Notes under the pieces: generated by a model
Seen by the model: the letters and a program-made list of their open reading frames with translations, nothing else
Databases searched by the model: none
What the model was told of the DNA's origin: nothing
In this document: positions 1 through 5,492 of the stretch, one piece after another
Layout of the letters: every line of letters begins with the position of its first letter
How positions within the stretch are numbered: the stretch's first letter is position 1
From: Rhodoferax sp.
GTDB lineage: Bacteria > Pseudomonadota > Gammaproteobacteria > Burkholderiales > Burkholderiaceae_C
DNA: 6,930 nucleotides
Assembly (NCBI GenBank): GCA_030683195.1
Contig: JAUXQA010000010.1
Location: forward strand, 1 to 6,930
Direction of reading: 5' to 3'
Made by a program: the position numbers and the translations under genes

Positions 1-671
1 GCGCCGCGCCCAAAGGCCTCAATCGCCACGCCAATCTGCGTGAACGCCGCGTCGGTGTCGTTGAAGATGTTGGCGCCAAAGGTCTGGCGAAACAGCGGGG
101 CGTAATTAGATTGGGCGATTTTGTCCACCACCGCCTGGCGGCTCGGGTTGTTCATTTCCAGTGGATTGAGCAGCGGACCCAGGGCCTGCAAGGCCAGTGT
201 GTCGGCCCGGCCATCCCAAAAATGGCCGCCCACCGCTTCGGTAAGGCCATTGGTGGTTACAAAGCCGAACGCGGGAACAAACCCTACATAACTGTTGGTC
301 ATGGCGTTGCGCAGGCCCAAGGATCCAGGCCGGCTGCCGAGAGCCACGCCGATGGTGGAGCCATGGTTCCCGGCGAAACCCATGGTGGGCTGGTGGCACG
401 CCGCGCAGGCAGTACCGCGGGGCTCTGACAGGTTATTGTCGGTAAAGATCAGACGACCGAGTTGCACCAGGTTGGCCGTTGGCAGTGGCGCCACCGGAGG
501 CACTGGGCGAACGGGAAGGGTGGCCGGTGCGGTCGGTGGCGCAGGCGGTTGGCGCGCTGCCAAGGCAGCGGCGTCTGCTTCCTGGCTTGTGCCACCCCCT
601 CCGCAGGCGGTGAGCATGAGTGCCAGCAGCGCTGCGCCAAGACGGGCTGTGCGAATCAAGGTGCGGGGCAT
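1..671 (-). CDS. Di-haem cytochrome c peroxidase family lipoprotein (3' end off window)
   Basis: Likely reduces hydrogen peroxide in the periplasm with electrons from small cytochromes; the MauG-like branch of the family instead oxidises protein or small-molecule substrates. Read from 671 leftwards, 223 complete codons are present. Residues 1-23 form a lipoprotein signal with lipobox LTAC (Cys23), followed by a Gly run and an Ala/Pro-rich linker to about residue 65. The family core begins with LVQLGRLIFTDNNLS. The first haem site is CAACH (C89, C92, H93), and the family motif HFWDGRADTL starts at 150, followed by GPLLNPLEM. The second haem site and the C-terminus, needed to confirm a complete peroxidase, lie beyond base 1. 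The start is supported by GGAG seven bases upstream (complement of 679-682) and by the signal peptide beginning there. The gene is divergent from argS. The family is secure; the exact substrate is not. Confidence 0.9.
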   Translation of the reverse strand, partial: MPRTLIRTARLGAALLALMLTACGGGGTSQEADAAALAARQPPAPPTAPATLPVRPVPPVAPLPTANLVQLGRLIFTDNNLSEPRGTACAACHQPTMGFAGNHGSTIGVALGSRPGSLGLRNAMTNSYVGFVPAFGFVTTNGLTEAVGGHFWDGRADTLALQALGPLLNPLEMNNPSRQAVVDKIAQSNYAPLFRQTFGANIFNDTDAAFTQIGVAIEAFGRG

Positions 672-727
672 GGTGTGTCTCCAGTTGGATGTTGGTGAGT
701 GGGGTCAATCCGACTGTGGCTGGCAAA

Positions 728-768
728 TGTGGAGGAAGTGTGGAGGAGGTGTGGAGGAGGTGTGGAGG
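728..768. repeat. 11-bp purine-rich tandem repeat, 3.7 copies
   Basis: Units read TGTGGAGGARG at 728-738, 739-749 and 750-760, followed by a partial TGTGGAGG at 761-768. The first unit differs from the next by one base (A/G at position 10). The repeat sits between the divergent peroxidase gene and argS, upstream of the candidate argS promoter. The period is close to one DNA helical turn, so each unit presents the same face. The plus strand carries repeated AGGAGG, a perfect Shine-Dalgarno core, and many GG tracts. Function unknown. Confidence 0.85.
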
Positions 769-769
769 C

Positions 770-814
770 ATGCCAGGCGGCTTTTTGGATGGGTCGGCGT
801 CCCTCGTAAAATGA
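770..814 (+). other. Possible 14-codon leader reading frame upstream of argS
   Basis: The frame ATG (770) to TGA (812-814) encodes MPGGFLDGSASLVK. A perfect AGGAGG at 755-760 lies nine bases before its ATG, and its stop is four bases before the argS ATG. It contains no arginine codon, so classical arginine attenuation is not suggested. It would be translated only if transcription starts upstream of about 755. The closer candidate promoter at 785-812 would exclude it. It may be an accident of the tandem repeat. Confidence 0.15.
785..812 (+). promoter_or_regulatory. Candidate sigma-70 promoter for argS
   Basis: TTGGAT at 785-790 (-35, four of six consensus bases) and TAAAAT at 807-812 (-10, five of six) are separated by 16 bases. 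Transcription would begin about seven bases after the -10 box, at or next to the argS ATG at 819. That predicts a leaderless or nearly leaderless mRNA, which fits the lack of a Shine-Dalgarno sequence in the bases just before 819. Predicted by eye only. Confidence 0.5.
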
Positions 815-818
815 ACGC

Positions 819-2516
819 ATGCTGTCTGTAAAACTTGAACTACTCGAATCCCTGGCGCACGCGCTGGAAACCCTGTCCCCCGGCGCTGGCGCCAAAGCTG
901 CCTTTGAGTCGCCCAAGGTCGCCGCCCACGGCGACCTCGCTACCACCGCTGCCATGCAGTTGGCCAAGCCGCTCAAATTGAACCCGCGCCAACTGGCCGA
1001 GAACCTGCGCACCGCCCTGCTGGCAGCCACGCCCTACCAGCGCTGGGTGGAGGCCGTTGATATTGCCGGCCCCGGCTTTATCAACATCCGCCTCAAGCCA
1101 GAAGCCAAACAGCAAATCGTGCGTGAAGTGCTCACGCAGGCCAACCAGTTTGGCGCCCAGGCCCCCACCGGCCACCGCATGTTGGTGGAGTTTGTTTCTG
1201 CCAATCCCACCGGTCCCCTGCATGTGGGCCACGGCCGTCAGGCTGCGTTGGGCGATGCCATTTGCAACTTGTTTCAGACTCAGGGCTGGGACGTGTACCG
1301 CGAGTTCTATTACAACGACGCAGGGGTGCAGATCGGCACGCTGGCCAGCAGTACCCAGTTGCGCGCCAAAGGCTTCAAGCCGGGTGATGCCGAGTGGCCC
1401 AGCGGCGAAAATGCCCCCGCCTACAACGGCGACTACATTGCCGACATTGCGGCCGACTATCTGGCGGGCAAGACCGTGCACTCCGACGACCGTGAGTACA
1501 CCGCCAGTGGGGACATCGATGCGCTGGACGACATGCGCCTGTTTGCCGTGGCCTACCTGCGTCACGAGCAGGATCTGGATTTGCAGGCGTTTGGTGTCAA
1601 ATTTGACAATTACTACCTGGAGTCCAGCCTGTACCTGAGCGGCAAGGTCGATGCCGTCGTCAAAAAACTGCAGGATGCCGGAAAAACCTATGAACTGGAT
1701 GGTGCGTTGTGGCTCAAGTCCACCGAGTACGGTGACGACAAGGACCGTGTCATGCGCAAGGGGGACGGCACTTACACCTACTTTGTGCCGGATGTGGCCT
1801 ACCACATCACCAAATGGGAGCGGGGTTTCGAGAAGGTCGTCAACATCCAGGGCACCGACCACCACGGCACCATTGCGCGGGTGCGAGCCGGGCTGCAGGC
1901 GGCCAATGTGGGCATCCCCCAAGGCTACCCCGACTACGTGTTGCACACCATGGTGCGGGTGGTCAAGGGTGGCGAAGAGGTCAAAATCTCCAAGCGGGCC
2001 GGCAGCTATGTGACATTGCGGGATCTGATTGAGTGGACGAGTCGTGATGCTGTGCGCTTTTTTCTGCTGAGCCGCAAGCCCGATACCGAGTACACCTTTG
2101 ACGTGGATCTGGCGGTGGCCAAGAACAACGACAACCCGGTGTACTACGTGCAATACGCCCACGCCCGCATTTGTTCGGTGCTGGCCGCCTGGCGCGAGAA
2201 AGACGGCGGGAATGCTTCAGCCCTGAAAGACGTCGACTTGTCGCCGTTGGTCAGTCCTCAGGCCCAGGCCTTGATGCTGTTGCTGGCCAAGTACCCTGAG
2301 ATGCTCACGGCGGCTGCAGTTGACTTTGCGCCTCACGACGTGACCTTCTACCTGCGTGAGCTGGCCGCCTGCTACCACAGCTATTACGATGCCGAGCGCA
2401 TTCTGGTGGACGACCCACTCGTTAAACAAGCTCGTTTGGCGCTGGTCGCGGCCACCGCGCAAGTGCTGCACAATGGCCTCGCCGTGCTGGGTGTCAGTGC
2501 CCCGCAGAAGATGTAG
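819..2516 (+). CDS. argS: Arginyl-tRNA synthetase
   Basis: Class I aminoacyl-tRNA synthetase charging tRNA-Arg with arginine in the cytoplasm; essential for translation. At 565 residues it is close to the 577 of E. coli ArgRS. The N-terminal tRNA D-loop-binding domain covers about residues 1-110 (GPGFINIRL near 84-92). The catalytic domain has VEFVSANPTGPLHVGHGR at 123-140, with the HIGH-type motif HVGH at 135-138, then REFYYNDAG at 161-169. A KMSK-like loop, KISKR, is at 389-393; many ArgRS have a degenerate loop here. The C-terminal anticodon-binding helical domain ends with the family-typical LGVSAPQKM. The ATG at 819 is supported by the typical MLSVK start; no Shine-Dalgarno sequence precedes it closely. 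The SPOR gene follows after 30 bases. No frameshift or missing segment was seen. Confidence 0.97.
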   Translation: MLSVKLELLESLAHALETLSPGAGAKAAFESPKVAAHGDLATTAAMQLAKPLKLNPRQLAENLRTALLAATPYQRWVEAVDIAGPGFINIRLKPEAKQQIVREVLTQANQFGAQAPTGHRMLVEFVSANPTGPLHVGHGRQAALGDAICNLFQTQGWDVYREFYYNDAGVQIGTLASSTQLRAKGFKPGDAEWPSGENAPAYNGDYIADIAADYLAGKTVHSDDREYTASGDIDALDDMRLFAVAYLRHEQDLDLQAFGVKFDNYYLESSLYLSGKVDAVVKKLQDAGKTYELDGALWLKSTEYGDDKDRVMRKGDGTYTYFVPDVAYHITKWERGFEKVVNIQGTDHHGTIARVRAGLQAANVGIPQGYPDYVLHTMVRVVKGGEEVKISKRAGSYVTLRDLIEWTSRDAVRFFLLSRKPDTEYTFDVDLAVAKNNDNPVYYVQYAHARICSVLAAWREKDGGNASALKDVDLSPLVSPQAQALMLLLAKYPEMLTAAAVDFAPHDVTFYLRELAACYHSYYDAERILVDDPLVKQARLALVAATAQVLHNGLAVLGVSAPQKM

Positions 2517-2546
2517 ATTCAGTGAAACTTGTTTGAAGGTCAATGC

Positions 2547-3200
2547 ATGAAGCAGCAACGCGGGGGAACCCTTCTCGGGTTCATTATTGGGGCCGTGGTC
2601 GGACTGGGTGCGGCGCTGGCTGTCGCTGTGTACGTCACCAAAGTGCCTATTCCTTTTGTCAACAAGGGGCAAACCCGATCGACTGACCAAGACCTGGAAG
2701 AGTCCCGCAAGAACAAGGATTGGGACCCTAACGCGCCGCTGTATGGCAAAAATCCAGCCAAACCGGTGGCACCGCCGGCAGAGGGTGCACCTGTGCCGCC
2801 AGCCCCCCAGGCGGCATCCACGGCCACAGTGCCCGGGCCTGCACCTGCGCCAGAAGCCAAAGCTGCCGCGACTCCTGCGCCCAAGGCGGAAGTCAAGCCT
2901 GCTGTGTCCGCTGACCCCTTGGGGGACTTGGCCAAAGCGCGGTCAGGAGGCTCGACGGTGGAGCCGTTCATTTACTTCGTGCAGGTGGGTGCGTTTCGCA
3001 ATCCTGAAGATGCTGAGACTCAGCGCGCCAAGCTCTCCTTGGGCGGCATTGAGGCCCGCGTGACCGAGCGCGAACAGTCGGGGCGTGCCGTGTTCCGGGT
3101 TCGCGTGGGTCCGTTTGACCGCAAGGAAGATGCCGACAAGTCCAAGGAACGGCTGGAGACCAACGGCATGGACACGGCCCTGGTCCGCGTAGCTCGCTAG
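2547..3200 (+). CDS. Single-pass membrane SPOR-domain protein (FtsN-like)
   Basis: Probable inner-membrane protein whose periplasmic SPOR domain binds septal peptidoglycan stripped of stem peptides, placing it at the division site; FtsN is the best-known relative. The 217-residue product has a short basic cytoplasmic start (MKQQRGG), a hydrophobic Gly/Ala-rich membrane helix at about 8-31, a Pro/Ala-rich linker at about 66-125, and a C-terminal SPOR domain at about 141-216. The SPOR domain has the recognisable IYFVQVGAFRNPEDAE and FRVRVGPFDRKEDAD repeats. I chose the ATG at 2547 because GAAGG (2535-2539) lies seven bases upstream. A TTG at 2529 would add six residues but has no comparable site. 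It is 30 bases after argS and 61 before dsbA, so probably cotranscribed. Whether it is the true FtsN or a paralogue cannot be told here. Confidence 0.9.
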   Translation: MKQQRGGTLLGFIIGAVVGLGAALAVAVYVTKVPIPFVNKGQTRSTDQDLEESRKNKDWDPNAPLYGKNPAKPVAPPAEGAPVPPAPQAASTATVPGPAPAPEAKAAATPAPKAEVKPAVSADPLGDLAKARSGGSTVEPFIYFVQVGAFRNPEDAETQRAKLSLGGIEARVTEREQSGRAVFRVRVGPFDRKEDADKSKERLETNGMDTALVRVAR

Positions 3201-3261
3201 ATTGAGGGCTGAACTTTTGGCGCTGAGCCTTGTCCCAACCATTTAACTGGAGTGTTTAAAG

Positions 3262-3909
3262 ATGAAGCGTCGTGATTTTTCTCTGGCCTGCAGCGCAGCT
3301 GCAGGTGCAGCCTGGTTGCCCACAGGGGCGTCAGCCCAGGCCAAACCCCCGCAGGTGGGCACCGATTATCTCGTGGTGGAGAAACCCGCCAGTGTCGAGG
3401 CACCTGCCGGAAAAGTCGAAGTGGTTGAATTTTTTTGGTACAGCTGCTCTCATTGCAATGCCTTTGAGCCCGCCTTGGAGAGCTGGATCAAACGCGCGCC
3501 CAAAGATGTTGTGGTGCGCCGCGTGCCAGTGGCTTTTCAGGACAGTTTTGTGCCGCAACAGCGCCTCTTTTACACACTGGAGGCCATGGGCTTGCTGGAT
3601 AAGTTGCACGGCAAGGTGTTTGCCGCCATCCATGGTGAAAAGCAAAACCTGACCAAAGCCGACGCTATCGCCGACTGGGTGGCCAAGCAAGGGGTAGACA
3701 AAGCCAAGTTCACTGAGCAATACAACTCTTTCTCCGTTGCAACCAAAGCCACCCGGGGGACCCAGCTACAAAACGCTTACCGAGTGGAGGGCGTACCTTC
3801 TTTGGGCATTGCGGGCCGGTTTTACACCGACGCCACCTTGTCCAAGAGCATGGACCGCGCGCTGCAAGTGGTTGAGTTCCTGGCGGCACAGGTTCGCGCT
3901 GGCCGCTAA
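3262..3909 (+). CDS. dsbA: Periplasmic thiol:disulfide interchange protein DsbA
   Basis: Thioredoxin-fold oxidase that introduces disulfide bonds into exported proteins in the periplasm and is reoxidised by membrane DsbB. The 215-residue product is near the usual DsbA length. Residues 1 to about 25-27 form an export signal ending ASAQA. It begins MKRRDF, so its two arginines fit the core RRxF of a Tat motif, although a Sec/SRP signal remains possible. The active site is C62-S-H-C65 in EFFWYSCSHCNAFEP, against CPHC in E. coli DsbA. The cis-proline loop is GVPS with P179. An inserted alpha-helical domain lies between them. GGAG at 3249-3252 lies nine bases before the ATG. It probably ends the argS-SPOR-dsbA transcript; a weak hairpin follows. 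Assignment is strong; which substrates it serves cannot be inferred. Confidence 0.95.
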   Translation: MKRRDFSLACSAAAGAAWLPTGASAQAKPPQVGTDYLVVEKPASVEAPAGKVEVVEFFWYSCSHCNAFEPALESWIKRAPKDVVVRRVPVAFQDSFVPQQRLFYTLEAMGLLDKLHGKVFAAIHGEKQNLTKADAIADWVAKQGVDKAKFTEQYNSFSVATKATRGTQLQNAYRVEGVPSLGIAGRFYTDATLSKSMDRALQVVEFLAAQVRAGR

Positions 3910-3920
3910 GGCGCGTCAAT

Positions 3921-4010
3921 CCCCGGCTGCTGGGGTCTGCATCCTTGCGTTAGCGCAATTTCGGTGGTGTAAGGCCGCACTAAATGGCCTGAGGCCCCGG
4001 CTGGGGTCTG
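3921..4010. repeat. Imperfect direct repeat pair with hairpin potential
   Basis: CCCCGGCTGCTGGGGTCTG at 3921-3939 recurs as CCCCGGCTGGGGTCTG at 3995-4010, identical except for loss of one CTG. Each copy contains CCCC and GGGG arms that can fold into a small hairpin. The copies bracket the space between dsbA and the candidate lptA promoter, and the second overlaps its weak -35 region. They may be degraded intergenic repeat units. Confidence 0.6.
3945..3961 (+). terminator. Weak terminator-like hairpin after dsbA
   Basis: TTGCG (3945-3949) pairs with CGCAA (3954-3958) around the four-base loop TTAG, and TTT follows. The stem has only five pairs and the T run is short. It is a weak candidate for intrinsic termination, but its place 36 bases after the dsbA stop is suitable. 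Confidence 0.3.
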
Positions 4011-4036
4011 TCCCATGCTCATGTGATCGCTACAAT
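4008..4036 (+). promoter_or_regulatory. Candidate promoter for lptA-lptB-rpoN
   Basis: TACAAT at 4031-4036 is a good -10 box (five of six). Seventeen bases upstream, CTGTCC at 4008-4013 is a poor -35 match (three of six). The expected start of transcription near 4043 lies shortly before both possible lptA start codons. The strong -10 and poor -35 suggest either a weak or an activator-assisted promoter. Predicted by eye. Confidence 0.45.
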
Positions 4037-4071
4037 CAAAAGGCAAGAAATTTATGCAAGATTCGTGCCTT

Positions 4072-4698
4072 ATGAAATTTTCACTCTCTCCCTGGCTTTT
4101 GATGGCGACACTGATTTTGTGCGTCGGGTCCGCGAGCGCCGAAAGAGCTGATCGCAACAAGCCCATGAACATCGAGTCAGACGCGCTGCGTTACGACGAT
4201 ATCAAGCAGATCAGTGTGTTCACTGGGCGCGTGGTGTTGAGCAAAGGCACCATCCTTATTCGGGGTGGTCGCATGGATGTGCGCCAGGACACCAGTGGCA
4301 ACCAGTTTGGTGTAGTGACGGCGGAACCAGGAAAACTGGCTTTTTTCAGGCAAAAGCGCGAAGGCCTGGACGAGTTCATTGAAGGTGAAGGCGAGGTCAT
4401 TGAGTACGATGGCCGCGCCGACACCGTCAAGTTCACCACCCGGGCGCAGTTACGCCGCTACCGTGGCACCACCCTGGCAGACGAGTTCACGGGGGCGGTG
4501 ATCGTCTACAACAACACGACCGATGTGTTCAACATTGATGGTGCCTTGGCACAGGCGTCGGGTGCTGCACCCAAAGGGCGCGTGCGCGCCATGTTGACAC
4601 CCACGCCAGAGACCGAGCCGCCCGCCAAACCTGGTGCGGCTGGTTTGCCCACTCCCACGCTGCGGTCCACCACCATTCTGGGTGGGGACAAGAAGTGA
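4072..4698 (+). CDS. lptA: Lipopolysaccharide transport periplasmic protein LptA
   Basis: Periplasmic bridge protein that carries lipopolysaccharide from the LptB2FGC machine in the inner membrane to LptD/E in the outer membrane. From 4072 the product has 208 residues: a signal peptide at about 1-23 (MKFSLSPWLL to ASA), then an OstA/LptA beta-jellyroll domain at about 28-160. Typical stretches are MNIESDALRYDD, FTGRVVLSKGTILIRGGRM and IVYNNTTDVFNIDG. The Pro-rich C-terminal tail (about 176-208) is variable. A start at 4054 is also possible: AAGG (4040-4043) lies ten bases before it, but it would put the acidic MQDSCL before the signal peptide. I prefer 4072, with modest certainty. The stop codon overlaps the lptB start by one base (TGATG). 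The upstream neighbour is dsbA, not the lptC often found there. Confidence 0.93.
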   Translation: MKFSLSPWLLMATLILCVGSASAERADRNKPMNIESDALRYDDIKQISVFTGRVVLSKGTILIRGGRMDVRQDTSGNQFGVVTAEPGKLAFFRQKREGLDEFIEGEGEVIEYDGRADTVKFTTRAQLRRYRGTTLADEFTGAVIVYNNTTDVFNIDGALAQASGAAPKGRVRAMLTPTPETEPPAKPGAAGLPTPTLRSTTILGGDKK

Positions 4699-5492
4699 TG
4701 CTTGAATCGCTCACTCGGGAAGACCCGTCTCGTCTGGATTCCGGCGGCGAGCAAAGCCGGCTGGAAGCCCGTCACCTCCAAAAGTCTTACGGTAGCCGCA
4801 AGGTGGTCAAAGACGTGTCGTTGGTCGTGCGCAAAGGGGAGGTTGTGGGCTTGCTCGGCCCCAACGGCGCCGGCAAAACCACTTCTTTTTACATGATTGT
4901 GGGCCTGGTGCCCGCCAGTGCCGGCCACATCTGGATCGACGGTCAGCCTATCGAGCACATGCCCATTCACCGGCGTGCCCGTCTGGGTTTGAGCTACCTG
5001 CCCCAGGAAGCCTCTATTTTTCGCAAGCTCAATGTCGAAGACAACGTGCGCGCCGTGCTGGAGTTGCAGCACGATGAAACGGGCAAGCCCTTGACCCGCC
5101 CTGAGATTGAAAAACGCCTGACCAGCCTCTTGCAGGACCTGCGGGTGGACCATTTGCGTCAATCTGCAGCGCTGGCGCTCTCGGGTGGCGAGCGCCGCCG
5201 CGTGGAGATTGCCCGTGCGCTGGCGACACAGCCCCGGTTTATTTTGCTGGACGAGCCGTTTGCAGGCATCGACCCGATTGCGGTCATCGAGATCCAGCGC
5301 ATCATCAGTTTCCTGAAAAATCGGGGTATCGGGGTCTTGATCACCGACCACAACGTGCGCGAAACCCTTGGCATTTGTGACCACGCCTACATCATCAGCG
5401 ACGGCACGGTGCTGGCCCAAGGTACGCCTGCCGAGATAGTCAACGACGCCGATGTGCGCCGGGTCTATCTTGGCGAACACTTCAAGATGTAG
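4698..5492 (+). CDS. lptB: LPS export ABC transporter ATP-binding protein LptB
   Basis: Cytoplasmic ATPase; a dimer drives LptFG to extract lipopolysaccharide from the inner membrane. The 264-residue product has all ABC motifs: Walker A GPNGAGKT at 54-61 (K60), Q-loop Q103 in YLPQEAS, signature LSGGERRR at 161-168, Walker B ILLDEP at 182-187 with catalytic E186, and switch H218 in ITDHNV. The stretches VGLVPASAGHIWIDG and RRARLGLSYLPQEASIFRKL are typical of LptB. It is about 23 residues longer than E. coli LptB because of a polar N-terminal extension; no later ATG, GTG or TTG before the conserved core offers a shorter start. A GTG at 4695 would add one residue. The start overlaps the lptA stop, so translation is probably coupled. 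Its own stop at 5490-5492 directly abuts the ATG of a small reading frame leading to rpoN. Confidence 0.97.
   Translation: MLESLTREDPSRLDSGGEQSRLEARHLQKSYGSRKVVKDVSLVVRKGEVVGLLGPNGAGKTTSFYMIVGLVPASAGHIWIDGQPIEHMPIHRRARLGLSYLPQEASIFRKLNVEDNVRAVLELQHDETGKPLTRPEIEKRLTSLLQDLRVDHLRQSAALALSGGERRRVEIARALATQPRFILLDEPFAGIDPIAVIEIQRIISFLKNRGIGVLITDHNVRETLGICDHAYIISDGTVLAQGTPAEIVNDADVRRVYLGEHFKM

Noticed and set aside
295..831. Plus-strand open frame across the peroxidase gene and the tandem repeat
   Set aside because: The minus strand here encodes a lipobox and a CXXCH haem motif in a continuous frame. The plus-strand product is Arg/Gly/Trp-rich with no recognisable family.
840..2162. Long minus-strand open frame (440 codons) opposite argS
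   Set aside because: It lies wholly antisense to a strongly conserved gene. Its translation is low-complexity Gly/Val/His/Gln-rich with no recognisable motif, the usual shadow of GC-rich codon use.
3242..3260. TTTAA/TTAAA stem placing the dsbA Shine-Dalgarno GGAG in a loop, as an RNA thermometer or riboswitch
   Set aside because: Five A-U pairs around a nine-base loop would be very weak, and no aptamer-like structure surrounds it.
3286..3291. Cys10 of DsbA as a lipoprotein attachment site
   Set aside because: The preceding residues S-L-A do not fit a lipobox well, and ten residues is too short for a lipoprotein signal; an ASAQA cleavage region lies further on.
4054..4071. Upstream ATG as the lptA start
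   Set aside because: It would add MQDSCL with an acidic residue ahead of a normal signal peptide. Kept as an alternative because AAGG lies ten bases before it, but 4072 fits the protein better.
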